In this document: positions 12,917 through 51,700 of the stretch, in pieces | How positions within the stretch are numbered: position 1 is the first letter of the stretch | How the letters are laid out: every line of letters starts with the position of its first letter | From: Lota lota | Taxonomy: Eukaryota; Chordata; Actinopteri; Gadiformes; Lotidae | DNA: 64,000 bases | Direction of reading: 5' to 3' | Assembly: GCA_026745465.1 (NCBI GenBank) | Contig: JACYXH010000107.1 | Coordinates: 1 to 64,000, forward strand | The notes under the pieces: model-generated | The model's input: only the letters and a program-made list of their open reading frames with translations | Databases searched by the model: none | Told to the model about the DNA's origin: nothing | Position numbers and translations under genes: made by a program

Positions 12917-13199
12917 AACATCACCCCCCTCCCTCCCCCCCAAACCCTGCTTACATCAAAAGGAAATGACACGGGACACAAGGCGGACCATTAGTGCGCA
13001 CCCCCCCCCAAACCCCCCCAACCCCTCTCTACAAATGAAAAAGATCACAGGCATTCATTGGTTGGTTGATGACCGACAGAATGTCTGCTTTCTCTCCGGC
13101 CTGTTTGTATATTTGATTTGCTCTGTTTTCCTTGTTGTTCCTTCCAATGGCATCAGGAAGGAGAACGACATCGCCGGAACACAACACGCTGTATATTCT

Positions 13200-13530
13200 G
13201 GGGCCTTTCTCAATACCAAGAACGCCAAGTTCGGACTTGCGTACTCAGTAGTTCGGACGTGGCAAGTACGACTCGGGAGTACAAACCCCCAAGGACGGAG
13301 AGATGCGGTGCCTCTGGTTTTTGTGAAATGCATTCTGGGATACTTGGCTGTCCCAAGTCCTCACAAGTCACCTCCCGATACATCCTCAAAAAAAGGGGGC
13401 AGAGCAGGAACACATCTGGGCATTTGGGGTGGACTTGGCTGGATCCTGACTTTTGAATGGACCAGTACTTGGGTTACGACTGTCCACAAGAACCCAAGTA
13501 CAGACAAGAACGCAGATTGAGAAAGGGTTC
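13200..13530. mobile_element. Candidate small non-autonomous DNA transposon
   Basis: CCTTTCTCAAT at 13204-13214 and its inverted copy ATTGAGAAAGG at 13516-13526 bracket about 330 bp of non-coding sequence. Flanking CTGTATAT and TTGTATAA match at six of eight positions, which could be a decayed 8-bp target duplication. The class is uncertain. Confidence 0.4.
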
Positions 13531-13558
13531 TTGTATAAAGTGTGTTGTGTGGCAGTGA

Positions 13559-13661
13559 TATCTTTCCCCTTCCTGATGGAAACAGAACTAAGCTGCTTCT
13601 ATTAGGAAGGGGAAAGATACTTTATATCCTCCGATACTTTAAATCAGAGGATATAAAGTAT
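13559..13661. repeat. Two overlapping perfect hairpins
   Basis: The first stem is TATCTTTCCCCTTCCT (13559-13574) paired with its exact complement at 13604-13619. The second stem is ATACTTTATATCCTC (13617-13631) paired with its exact complement at 13647-13661. The right arm of the first overlaps the left arm of the second by three bases. Confidence 0.9.
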
Positions 13662-13919
13662 GGTGTGTGACGATGACATATTTTTCCAATGTAAGACAAC
13701 AACTTAGCCATACTACCTGATACTGAAGAACTCCACCACTGGATGGGTGGAGGTAGGACACACAGAAGGGAAGGGGGGGGGGGTAAAGAGAAAGAGTGGA
13801 GCGTCTGGAAGCAGGAACCAAATTTATCTCCATGCTTGAGGAGGAGGGCCCAGGTGCTGACTGGGCGATGTTTCTGGTTGCCAAATCAGTCGCAGGTGCA
13901 GTCGGCATAAAGCAGAACC

Positions 13920-14111
<192 letters not shown>

Positions 14112-14399
14112 TTGGTTGGGGCAGGGGGTGGGGGTGCAAAAGCTCATGTCTGGAGTCTTGCAGGTCAATAAAAGTCAAAAGAGCGGTTATTGACTTTGAA
14201 GCCCCTGCTGCCTGGCGCGGGAAACCCTACACCGGTGCGTCGGTGGCGTGCGGGCCGCTTGAGGCGGGACAGGAAATGCTGGGTGACACTAACAGCCTGG
14301 AGGAGGAAGTGTTGATGGACTGAATTAAACAAGGGGGGGCGGGGGCATGACACTAATGTTTTCCATTGACAAGGCGGAAAAAAACGCCCTTTGTTGCCG

Positions 14400-14700
14400 T
14401 ACCACACACACACACACACACACACACACAGATGTAAACACACACACACGCACAGATGAACAAATTTACACACACAAACACACATGGATGCGCACAGATG
14501 TCCACATGTACGCACACACACACACACACACACAGGGACACGCACAAATGAACACATTCACAGACACACACACACAAGCACACACATATGCACTCACACA
14601 CCACACACAAACATTTAAATACACACACCAAAAAGAAAGAAAACCAAATGCAGACACAAGCTTTCACACGCTCACACACACACACAACATACATATATGT
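14400..14700. repeat. Imperfect (CA)n-rich tract
   Basis: CACACA runs broken by short unique pieces such as CAGATG. Non-coding. Confidence 0.85.
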
Positions 14701-14888
14701 ATATCCCATACTCAGTTCCATGCACACCCTCACACGCCGACATTACATTGCCAGCATTTGTTCACAGCCACTAATGTCATGTAACTCTGGCTGTTCGGCA
14801 CGGCACCGTCCAACCCACCCAAACCACAGCAAGGCTTCAGGTTCAAACTCTGCCGCTTTCAAGTACATGACAAAGGAGTTGAACTGAC

Positions 14889-15096
<208 letters not shown>

Positions 15097-15901
15097 ACAC
15101 ACTCTCTCTCACACACACACACACACACCCCTGAATCAACACGTACCCCACCCTAACCGTTCCTCAGCGTCGCCTCCCGGGGGAAACGGACAGATCTTGG
15201 GAGGCCAGTCGTCATTAAATGAGCGTAGGTTTGGTCAAATGGAGCGCTACCGTAGTCCGGCGCTCGGGGCGATCTGCTTCCAATTACACCCCCCCCCCCC
15301 CCCCCCCCCCCCCCCCGTGCCGCCGGGGGGCCGGGTACGTTCACTTCAAGAGGAAACATCTGACATGGCGCGGCAGTAATGGTGCGGCAGTAATGGCGCG
15401 GCAGTGCGCTGAAGCTGAGTCGGTGTAGATGACTGTAGATGTAGATGACTAGATGAGGGGTTATCCCCTCGCAGAGAAACTGTTTTGATGCGCACAAGAG
15501 AGCTGGACACAGCTGAAGCGAGACGTTTATCATGAGGATGTTCCTCTGATGAACGGTTCCCGATGGGAGAGTCGTTAGTTTTGAGGTGGGTCGCGGAGAG
15601 GTAGTTGAATTTTGAAGGGATAGCCTGAGCAGAGAGAGAAAGGAAATAAGGAAAAATAGAGAATTCATTCAAATATGGAACGTGAAACGTTTCGAAGGTT
15701 TCGTTGCTCGAGTTCTAAAAAATAAAGTAACATCTGGAAAAGTTTGCAATGTATCTATCTCTTCTTATCTAGTCCTCTGTTTTTCTGTCTCTCTCTCCAA
15801 GGCTAGTGTTTCTGAGTAACCCTCAGTCAGTAGGGCTTTAGAGACGTGCCATGGGAGAGGTCAGTGCGTATGACGGGCAGACCTCCCAAAGCGTCCCCCT
15901 G

Positions 15902-16032
15902 CCCCCCCCCCCCCCCCCCCCCCCTTTCATCCAACACAGCACCTTTCTCCATCTCCCCTCGCTCAACACACTCTGATAGGCTGTCAATCAGAAGATGGGG
16001 GGGGGGGGGGGGTGGGGGGGGGGGGGGGGGGG
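15902..16032. repeat. Opposed C and G homopolymers
   Basis: C23 at 15902-15924 is followed 72 bp later by G16 and G19 runs at 15997-16012 and 16014-16032. The two arms are complementary. Other C runs lie at 15287-15316 and 16471-16490. Confidence 0.9.
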
Positions 16033-16748
16033 TGGGGAACAATTGAGCCAGAGCGAGATCGTTTAGAGGTTAACTTTGTGTGTGCGTGCGTTTCCGATAT
16101 GAGCGGTTTATCAACGGTTACGCTTGGAAAGCGATCATCGCACATTCATAGGAAACATACAATCTGTTATTAAATATTGCATGAACAGGCAGTAGTTCCT
16201 GCCCTCCTCATAACAGGGTAAGTGTTACAGACGCGCTTTCACCAGGATAGCGTCAACGCCAGCCGGTCGACTCTCGTTCCGTTCTAACTGTCCGGGCCGG
16301 TGACCCCGAGGCGTCTCTGGAGCTAAATGGGATCCAATTGGAAGCAGCCAAAGCGAATCAGCACACGGCCGGGTCACCACCACCCAAATCCACCCCGCGT
16401 AGTGGAGACGGGTGGCGATGGTGACCACCACTCTTCACCTTTAGGTGTTGATTGCTTTCCGAACCCTTAGCCCCCCCCCCCCCCCCCCCCGGACCCCGGG
16501 GCTTTTCCCAAGGAGATTAGACGATGTGCTCCCTAAAGCTGTTTCAACAGGTCGCTTGTAAAAGGTCAAAGGTCAACTACATGGCGGGGGCCTAATGGTA
16601 GCAAATAGCGTCAATCACCTTAAACATCGCGGCGGCCGCGGCCGCGGGGAGACCAGTGCCGGACCTGGAGGAGGAATGCGGGGAATCTAGAGAGGTTAAG
16701 CTGGAGCAGGGAGCTACACACCAAACACAGACTCCCTCTCTCCCTTCT

Positions 16749-17090
16749 ACACACACACACACACACACATAGTTGTCAGGAGCACGCACACACACACACA
16801 TGCGCAGGAGCACACACACACATGCAATCCCAAACTGACATACACACACACACACACACACATACAGGAACACACATACACACACAAACACACGTACATA
16901 CACAACCCCAAACACACAGGAAGACACATACACATACCCCAAACAGAAACATAGACACATACAGGAACACACACAGTAAATGTCCACAGTTCCCAAATGT
17001 GGGAGCCAGTTAAGCCGCCCTTGCTCTCATACACTTACACATCATAAAAATGCACACAGAACCGCGCGCACACACACACACACACAGATC
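16749..17090. repeat. Imperfect (CA)n-rich tract
   Basis: Interrupted CACA repeats. The valine/cysteine-rich minus-strand frames here come from the repeat. Confidence 0.85.
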
Positions 17091-17489
17091 TCCAATACCA
17101 CCTACCACGCTGCTGTCTATCTCCCGCTTGACCTCATTCAGTCTGAGGGACAACACACCTCTCTGCTTCGATGGCCTCACTTCCTCTCCCTCGGCTCATT
17201 ACTTCCTGTGGCTGTGACAGAGTTCACCCTCATTCCCTCACGTAATGAAAACCTGCTTCATTAAAACTTTCATTCACATGATCGCACTTAAGATTGGCTG
17301 AGGGCGGTCCTAAATTGACTCTGTAATTGATTGCTCTGCCCTGAGGTGCATAAACATATGACGATGACGTGTAACTGAAAACGGCGGTTGACTCGCAGCC
17401 AGGCGGTGTCGTCACCTGGCTAGCTGGCCACCGCGGGGTCGGTGCCAAACACCTGGTTTCCACTTGGTTGCAACCTTGCCGCCGCAGTA

Positions 17490-17830
17490 CGCCAGCTCAA
17501 TAGCCTAGCCTAGCTTCTGGCAAGCAAGCCTTGGGCTAGGCTAGAGTATGGCTCTAAGCCAGCCTAACTTCTGGTATGTTAGCCTAGCTTCCAGCATGCT
17601 AGCATAGCGCAGTAGCCTTAGCTTAGCGCAGTACCCTAGCCTAGCTTCTGGAATGTTAGCCTAGCTTTGACTACGCAAGCCTGAATTATGGTACACAAAC
17701 CTAACTTCCAATACCCAAGCATTGCTTCCAATATTCTAGCTTAGCTTTGACTGCATTATACTAGTTTTCGGTACATTAGCCTAAGTACGGTATGCTAGGA
17801 CAGCTATCGGTATGCCACAATCAGGCTTTG
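17490..17830. repeat. Degenerate GCTAG-rich tandem repeat
   Basis: The words TAGCCTAGCTTC, TTCTGG, GTATG and GCTAGC recur at roughly 25-40-bp spacing with many substitutions, as in an old minisatellite. Confidence 0.75.
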
Positions 17831-20800
17831 GACCAAAACTGAAATATATGCAGGCCCATAATAATAGAACGTTAGTATAAGCTATGTTGTGCTGGTTTCA
17901 TCTCAATTTACTTCCCAAACATTGAGCACTGCTGTGTTTTTATACGGTGACTCTGAGGTTGCTATAGTAACACAGGTAGGTGGAAATAACAGTGTGATTT
18001 GGGTTGAGTGAAGCCAGCACCCGGCCTGTTTGTCTTACGGTAGTGAGCAGTAATTAAGGAATCATTTAAACTGAGTATATGACATCAGCCCCTTAGAGCC
18101 ACAGGTTGCCTGGGAGACCGGGCTTCTGGGTTGTTTAAGAGGCCAACCTACTCATTCATAAAACTAAACAGACTTGTAATTATTAAAATATTCCATCTGG
18201 GTATTTGGCCTCAGGACTTTTAAAGTACTGTCTCGATTAATGGATAGAAGTCTCCCTAATTCAGCATGTATGTGTGCGGCAATGTGTTTCCATATGCATG
18301 TCCATGTCAATGTGTGTATAGTGTACATGCATGTACCACAGCATACCTACTCTATAAACCTATGTTTTTCTACACGCTTCCTACATTCCCAAACTAAATG
18401 GGAATCCGTGATGTTTTTTGTGCGCACAAATGCATACATATGAAAGTGTGTGAGCACGCAGTGTCGTGTGTATTGCGTGTCTTTGTCTCCACAGCACCTG
18501 CGTGATGGGAGCTAGAGGAAGGGCAGCCAGCCAGCCTCTTTATGGCCGTCCCGTTTACCATTCAGCCGAGCAGAAGATTGATGACGGCTGGGCCGGGCGG
18601 CGGTGTGGTCTGTGTGTGTGTGTGTGTGTGTGAAAGACACAGCCTGACATGCACCGCACACAACAGTAAAACAACGCAGTCCATCTGCCTCCGAGGACAA
18701 ACAAGGAAATGCCCCCCCCCCCCACCCCCCCCCTAAAAAAACAACAACACACTAGCTAGTTTACTTACAGAGCTCAACGACAAGCGAAAACGTAACGCGG
18801 GAATTCTTTCAATTCTCTTGCGACGTCGCGAAAGTGAAGAGTTTCATTCATTGGAGGTTGAATGTCGAAACGCATATCAAACGTTCAGCACAAAGCCTCC
18901 AGAATAACGCCATTTCATTTTTTTGGGTGACCTTTTGACCCCCCCCCAGGGTCGACCAGACAGGTCTCCCCCATCATCAGACATTATCCCCGTGAAAAGC
19001 CACAGAGCGGCAAACCCAAGTGCGGTTTCCATTGACGCTTCCGGAAGTATTTTTACGACCGCCGCTCGGCTCGCATCCATCAGCGGCGTTGACCTGATTA
19101 GTGAGTCGTATGTCGCTGGGGACCGGGAACCCAAGCGAGGTGCTAAGCGCAGAGGTTAATGAGCTGAACACCAGACTGCCGACCCCGGCTTTCAAGTTCG
19201 CCTTTCCCTTGCCTTAAACACACCCTCGTAAAAACAAGGGCCTTGTAAAAAAAATAATAATAATAAAAAATAAGGATGGCTTAACTTTAAAAGTCTCAGT
19301 TTATTGTCTTTGCCGTGCGGAGATTCACGTAAATAGCGATCACCTGGGGACGAAGGAATTTCAATATGTTATATATTTATTGCCTGAAGACCCCACTCCT
19401 GCATTCTTTTGGATGATAAACACATATGTACACGTCTTTAACTTGCTTCTTAGTGCATAGCTGGTACAGTAGTGCTCAGGAAATTAGGTAATGAGGAGCC
19501 GTTTGTGGGCACCGCACCATGTACCGCCGGCGCAGTGACCCCTGTCGACCCCCACAGCTCCACTGAACTTAAAAGGTGAGTTGGATCAGGGCCCTTAACC
19601 GAGCCGCGGGGCCAAACCCCCTCTCCGCCATGGCTAAAGCAACCTAATGAGTGGCAAGTAATCAACGCTATTAGCGTGCTACGCTAATGCTCCCAACTGT
19701 CTACGCAATGCGCACGGCCCCTCTTAATTAAGTTGACCGCCAACTGGGAGAAAAAAAAAAGACTTCCATTGTACCGCCACTATGGTCATTTTTCCAGCGC
19801 TGTGAAAGTGACTTAATCAGGGCTGACGACTGAACGGAACAGAGATGAATTTAATGACTTTGGAAGTCAATTTCTGCCGAATCTTCCAAGCCAGAAATGG
19901 CTTTGATTGATGAACTGAAAGGTTGGTGCTTATTTCCCCCTGTCCGCCTTAATCTGTAGCCGCTCTATGCCGCTATACCCACAGCGGTGACTTCATTGGT
20001 TTTAATTGGCTACGGTCCATCATAGCGTAGGCCTATAGTAATGGGGAAAAGGGGTGGGGGGTTGTTTTGGGCTTGTATATCGCAACGTCACATCACAATG
20101 ACGGCCTCCATTTTGGAAGCATAGGAGCACTGAAATGTTAGTTATTGTGTTGTGGTAATGGTTTTCTGGTCATTGTAATTAATCGTGAAATGATTTGTCT
20201 TTATGAGAAGACATTGTTGTCTTTGAAACTGCTACAGCGTTTCTCATGCGAGACGTGGCAAAACAAAGCCGTAAGCCATTCATTAGCCTCGGTTACGGTT
20301 TATTTAGCGTTCTGAAACACAACTCTCTTGGGTCCTCTCAAAATGGCGGAGTATCTGCAAAAAAAAATCCCATGATGCATCTGATGTACAAGCTCTATAG
20401 TGGTAATACACAGTCAAAGATAGGGTGCTTTACAAATAGCCAGACAACAACCAGGCCTTACAGGGCCACCGAAGAGTGAGACACAACACATGACAATGGA
20501 CAACGACAGAACTAGACTTCTTATAACACAACTGTCGTTTTTATAGAATGAAAACTCCGAACTTAACCAGCCTTCACGCTCAGGAGATCTGTAGTTAAGT
20601 CAAATAAATCATTAAAATATTGCAGTCCATAATAATGAAGGACAGACCGAGACAGACGGACAGGTGCACCCTAGTGGGTCCAAGCAGCGTCGCACCACAG
20701 AGTTCAAAAGTTCAACGGGGAATGGGGGGTGCTGTGAGGTCTATTGTTTAAACACATTAAGCAACTTAGCGACTTACGCGACCCATAATCCTTTGTGTGT

Positions 20801-22550
20801 AATTGATTTAATGAACGAAGCCTGCGCACAAAAACACACAAGCTTTATGATCTTATGATCTTAAAGCCTATGATCTCATCCCATGATTTCACTCACTTCT
20901 GTAAATCCACAGGATTCTACATTTTCATTCAACCACGCAAAGTAAAATATCTATACATTATAAATATAGTGGATGAATACAGACAAGTTTCCTCATGGAT
21001 ACTATAAAATAAAACAGGATTTTAAAAGTTTGTTAAGGTGGTTTGACAAGCCGAGAAAGTTGGAGTTTCATAGAAAGAGAAAGCTCCAGACATTATTTTT
21101 TATTTTTTTTTATCCAGCAGAAAACGTCTGAACCATTGCCAAGATCTATCTGCTGAGGTGTTCGACTCCCAGCATGATGGCTCTGGGTTCGATTCCTGAC
21201 ATCTTGAGACCTCTGTCCCTACCACCTGCCTAATACTTGATCTCGCTGTCAAAAGTCTTCTGCATAAAAGTGGTAGTTTGAGCTCAATGTATTTAAGGTC
21301 TTCAAAATCTGATACTAAACCATGTTTTGAGAGGCCTTTCGCCTTTTTTTTTTGCCTCAAACATTTAACTGGTTAAAAATAGGTGGATTTCTACAATAAT
21401 TAATAAACGTGTAAAATAGCCTACTTTCTAAGAAGGGGTTATTTTCTAACGTTTAAGTGTAATTTTTTTTATATATAAAGTTATTTTTCCACTTTTAGTA
21501 TTTTATTTCCATTTAAATACGGTCCTAAAGAAAGAAAAGTATCACATCTAGACATTCATGGAGTTTTGTCCTAAATTTGAGACCATTTCACACAGGCCTA
21601 TTTGTGGAAATCGAATGTGTACAACGGAAGAAAAAAAAAGCGTGCATGTGTGTCGCCCAACCTTTTCTCTCCCATGTTATCTTCCTACTTGAAAAACCTC
21701 CCACCCAGTCGGAAGCATTATCATATCATCAATCTCTCTTAAATGGACTCTGCTTGACATAGGCCTACATGCCTGAATGTATCCACCGCATGAGCTCCAT
21801 TATAAAGAGATGTAGGCCTACAGGCCTAACGTCAGGTACCGCTCGCTTTATGCGCATCTAGCCCGGTGCAGATAACTCTTCAATGTTTAGACATTCGTTT
21901 AAACATTCATCAGTGCCTCGCACCGTCACTACGCGCGAGATAAGCGTTGAAACAGTCGGTCGTTTTGACTGGTTTTGTGAGCTCGCGCGGTATCCACACG
22001 GATGCTGGCTTGATGCTGTGCAGCTGCTGCAAACGAAATGTCCCTTCTGGTAATGAACAAAGAGGGACATCCACCGGGTTCTTGGGTTTCAAGCTAACCT
22101 GATGTCGCTTTCCCTATTAGCCCTCCTTGATCACGCCGCGGACACTCCCGAGTTCCCTTTCAAAGTTGTTTTCACTTTTCTTCCTTCCCCAACCACCGCT
22201 GACTTAAGTATGAATACGTTTTTTGTCACATGTTATTATATGTTGGAAAACATTAATGAAGGTTCATTAAAAATAGATTAAAAAATAGCATACGTAATCG
22301 CTATTCCTGTTGACTGCGAATAAGCATTTTTCCCTGGAAGTGAGTGTTCGTTTATTTAAATATGAACCTACAGTTCCCCCTTGTGGCGAACGAGATATTT
22401 ATTTATTTATTACGCTTTCTGAAGCAAAGTCCATAGTTGGTGACCGTTAGTTTGAATCCAGCAACACCATTTCCAGGGTGGTTATGAAAATAAATAGATT
22501 ATCAAAAAGATGTTCAAATGTTAAATAACAATTTGTTATATTCGAGATAA
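17831..22550. other. Intergenic, no gene recognised
   Basis: This is mostly unique sequence. Minor items are a short (GT)n at 18610-18632, C runs near 18713-18732, and a SINE-like box B (GGTTCGATTCC) at 21186-21196. A stretch at 19640-19960 is rich in homeodomain-type TAAT cores. No supported exon was found. Confidence 0.5.
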
Positions 22551-22553
22551 CAA

Positions 22554-22559
22554 TTTATT
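22554..22559 (-). terminator. Candidate cd6 polyadenylation signal
   Basis: An AATAAA on the minus strand 112 bp beyond the cd6 stop codon. It is the nearest canonical hexamer downstream. Confidence 0.5.
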
Positions 22560-22670
22560 ACATCTGTTGTGTTTATATAAAATAAGCTAATACTAAATTC
22601 TGGTATTGTACCCAGTGTCCAATATTTAACATTCCACGCATCTTGAGGTCAAGTTCACCTCATTCTATGT

Positions 22671-35496
<12,826 letters not shown>

Positions 35497-35570
35497 TGTG
35501 GAGACGATTTTCAGGGAAACGGCTGTTATTGCCGTCAACCTTTTGTTTAACCTCCACACGGCACACAGAC

Positions 35571-35608
35571 TTTTATTTATCTACTTCCTACTGCACGTAA
35601 TGTGGTTT
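35571..35608 (-). promoter_or_regulatory. Candidate cd6 core promoter with ETS and RUNX sites
   Basis: Upstream of the cd6 ATG (35496) the minus strand has a TATA-like ATAAATAAAA (35571-35580), an ETS-type AGGAAGT (35583-35589) and a RUNX-type AAACCACA (35601-35608). Close ETS and RUNX sites are common in lymphocyte promoters. The assignment rests on motifs alone. Confidence 0.35.
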
Positions 35609-36472
35609 CCTCTCTCTCGCTTTTAGGATCTGTTTTAGTTTAGAGAATGTTTGTCAACCAGGAAGCCATCGTTCCGTGTTAAATACTGAACGATAAATAT
35701 AAGTTTAGGCAATACATACAAAACACTGGCATCTCAGATGACAATGACAGACAGAAGCCTTGTTATTACATAGGCCCACCCTTTTGCTTATTTGGGGAAA
35801 TAAAATATGTTAATTTTGTAAAACAATGTAGGTTATTTGTTGCTCATATTTGACGGAGGAATTATTGAGTGGGGAAAGTCGCTTACATCAGAGAATATAA
35901 TAATTACTTTATTAGTTTACGTTGGTCTTTTTATTCATGGCCAAAAAGGCAGTAGCAGTATCCACGCTGAATAAGGAACAACAATTCCATACTGAATAGT
36001 GTAATGTTATGGCAAAATTTAATTTGTATTATATGGACACAAAATGATGTGAAGCTTGATTACCGTCTTAACTAATTCAGTTTGTTTAGCAAGTCTGTGA
36101 ATTCTGAATGTTCAATAAATTCTACTAAAAACGTATTTGTATTGTGTGTGCTTAATAAAACCCTGATTTTGGGCCCCTTGTTTGTAGTCCACATCCCCAG
36201 CCTGCTAACCGCTCACCAGGTGTCTCTTGCTAGCTCCCTAATTACTCGTTGCCTACTCCCTTAGTTGTCCGCTCAGTTTGAGTTATCAAAAATAAGAACG
36301 CATATCTTTTTTAAAGAAAGTACCAATTGACGAGAAACAAATCCTGTATGTGTAACTGTAAGTGTAAATGTATTTGTCATAATAAACTTTAAATTTATTT
36401 AAAGTTTAAAAGTCTAAATGACATCACAATGCCACAGAAGATCAGAACAATCTTGTATGTACTTAAAAATGG

Positions 36473-36478
36473 TTTATT
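36473..36478 (-). terminator. Candidate ints8 polyadenylation signal
   Basis: A minus-strand AATAAA 72 bases beyond the ints8 stop. A second one lies at 36394-36399. Confidence 0.5.
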
Positions 36479-36549
36479 TTTCTATGACAAAAATAAGAAA
36501 ACATGTTGGTTTGTGAGTTGGTGTTTGAACATAGGGGTTCAAGTGGCTG

Positions 36550-49261
<12,712 letters not shown>

Positions 49262-50022
49262 CTTGCCCTGGGGTCAGACAGTCACAATATCGATATACAT
49301 TCAATCATTACAGGACGCTAGTCTCGAACACTGGGTCTGCCACAAGCCCCCCCCCCCCCCCCTGTGCAAATGCATTGCACTTGTCATGTGGAGTCTGTGA
49401 GCCTGTCCCAGAGGTGCCGTTAGCAGCTAAATCTCCTACGTCTCTGATCTCAAAGGATGGAGCCTGTAAAGGACATTTTCGAAACAGGGATGAACAGGGA
49501 CTTGACTTGAAATGTAATTTACTGTGGAAACTACAAAGTAGCCAAAAGGGAGACGCAAGATGGCAAGGGAGGTGGGGGTCTATGTGTGATTTATAAACTC
49601 ATTGAAAGTCAAGCAAAAGTTATGGAAATGATTAGTGCCCTCCTTGTTGTGAGTGCAGCAGTAAACATGGAACTATCTGAGAGACACTTGTGTCAACACT
49701 GCATGGAGGCATTGAAACTACAAGTGCTATTGGTTTGTGTATGAGCATTGTAGTTCATTCAAAGCTGACAGCAGGGTTGCATTTTAGTCGTCTGTTGGTC
49801 GTGAGATGATCTGACAGCCCATAAGCATGCACGTAACCCGGCTTATAGATGTCATTGAAGATACACAACGGAATATATCTGAAGACGATGCCCAAACGTT
49901 AACTAATGTTTTGGCTGCTCTCAATATCACGACCATCCTTTCTTTCATTGGATAATGCGGCTGGTTTACATCAATGTGTGTTAATGAATTATATTTTCAC
50001 GGAGACATATCGCGTATCTTAC

Positions 50023-50200
50023 CTCAATGTTTGGATACTTAAGCTGCTAAAAAATATGTAAGAAATGTACATAAACATTCGTCATAAAATTGAATCGCTA
50101 GACTGTTGTGTTCTCACATATTTTCTTTTCTTCATATCCACTTTCCGCTTCCGCCGTGTCACCAGGGGGAACCACGCTGCGCTTCGTTTGCGCATATTTA
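50023..50200 (-). promoter_or_regulatory. Probable ints8 leader exon and promoter
   Basis: The first ints8 coding exon has an acceptor (CCCCAG) six bases before its ATG, so an upstream untranslated exon must exist. A good donor, GAG followed by GTAAGA, ends at 50023 on the minus strand. CGGAAGCGGAAAGTGG, with ETS-type cores, lies near 50136-50155 in a locally GC-richer patch. The exact start is not determined. Confidence 0.4.
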
Positions 50201-51460
50201 TAGTTAGTCGGCTGCAGGAAGGGTGAGTGTATAATACATCAACTAAACATATACATTTACTTTGTAATATTTTATTGGGAACAAGTTAAGCACATTTAAT
50301 TCACTGCACCCTTCACAATTGTTTATTTTGGCTCTAGGATCAATAAAATATTATTTTAATTGATTTATTTGCATAGTGGGCTACATTCAGAAAGCCAAGG
50401 GAGACAGTATACGAGAATCTCAACACATTTTTGTTCATCCACAAGGCCTGCATCAACTCACTTTTTGGTTAACACCCAACGCGACATCTTTTATGCAATC
50501 TTCAATCGTTTTGGCACGGTCAGTTTAGCACTTTTTATTAAATGTACTTTTTATTTCTTGCACAGTATTGTCTGAAACATGTCTCGGCAAATGCTAAATA
50601 AAAGTTACATAAAAAAACGTATAACAAAATTAAAACATTGAAAATTAAAATAAACAAATTTATGTTGAGGTTGTGAATGAGAATCTACGGCATGAGCCAA
50701 GAATGACATCTAGCTGAATACCGCCACTTTAGTTCTGGTCTTAGTACCTGTGCAGAGACCTGACATTTTGGTGTGTACCACATCCTTAACAAACCAGTTC
50801 AAAAGCAGAAACAACATAGAAGCACATTTCTTGGACATCAGTGTTCTAACATTAAGATGAACAGGCAATAGGCTGGAAATGGTGACAGTTGGAAACATTT
50901 TCTCTGTCCGCCCAAGGGCATTTCTCTTCAAGGACGTCAGCCTTGTACAGAAATGCAATTTGCTTTATTCACGTTACAGAATCTGAATTAAAGTGTCTTT
51001 AAATAATCTGTTGCAATCCCAGTGTTTTCTAACGGTACGCCCCTCCCCAAAACCGCCTCCTCTTCTCCTCACTGACCACAGCCAACCTCCAGGCAACAAA
51101 TAGAAAGAAACTGTAAATATATTATAATTACAAAACAAAAACCAAGAGCACATTTAGGAGTCACAATGAGAATCTGAGAATGAGAATGATCTTTCAGAGA
51201 GCTGAGTGGGCAGAGAACTTTTAACCTTGCATGGATGTCTCATGTCACCACATCACAACACCTATTTCACAGGAATGTAAAGACAAGAGTGGCCGACAGT
51301 TATAAACATTAACAGGACTCATTTGTACACTGACAGTTTACAACAAATCAATAACGCCAAGAGGGTGAATAACACTCAGTATACTCATTGACTTCTCCCA
51401 GACAAGCAAGTCACTGGATGCTCAGTAAAATCTGCACTCCCAAACTTTTAAAACCCAGAC
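50201..51460. other. Spacer between ints8 and dpy19l4
   Basis: No exon was recognised. The upper part near 51467 may belong to the dpy19l4 3' untranslated region. Minus-strand AATAAA occurs at 51467-51472. Confidence 0.4.
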
Positions 51461-51700
51461 GTTGAGTTTATTTGTCTGACGAGGATGCGTTTTTAAAGGA
51501 GAACTTCAGAACCAGATAGCTGTTATGGTGGGCTGTGGGTGGAGCAGATCTTTGTTTAAAATCCATCGGGTTAATCTGTGCTCCAGTGACATCATCATCC
51601 GTCCGTTGGTCTCCAGATGAATGAAGAGCGTTGAGCTTGACCTTTCACACAGGGAGTGAAACGCCACCAAGTGTTTTGGGGAGGGGGGTGGTGGTGAGGA

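Noticed and set aside
13055..13520. Open frames of 92-184 codons on both strands
   Set aside because: They have no family resemblance or splice context and overlap a candidate non-coding transposon.
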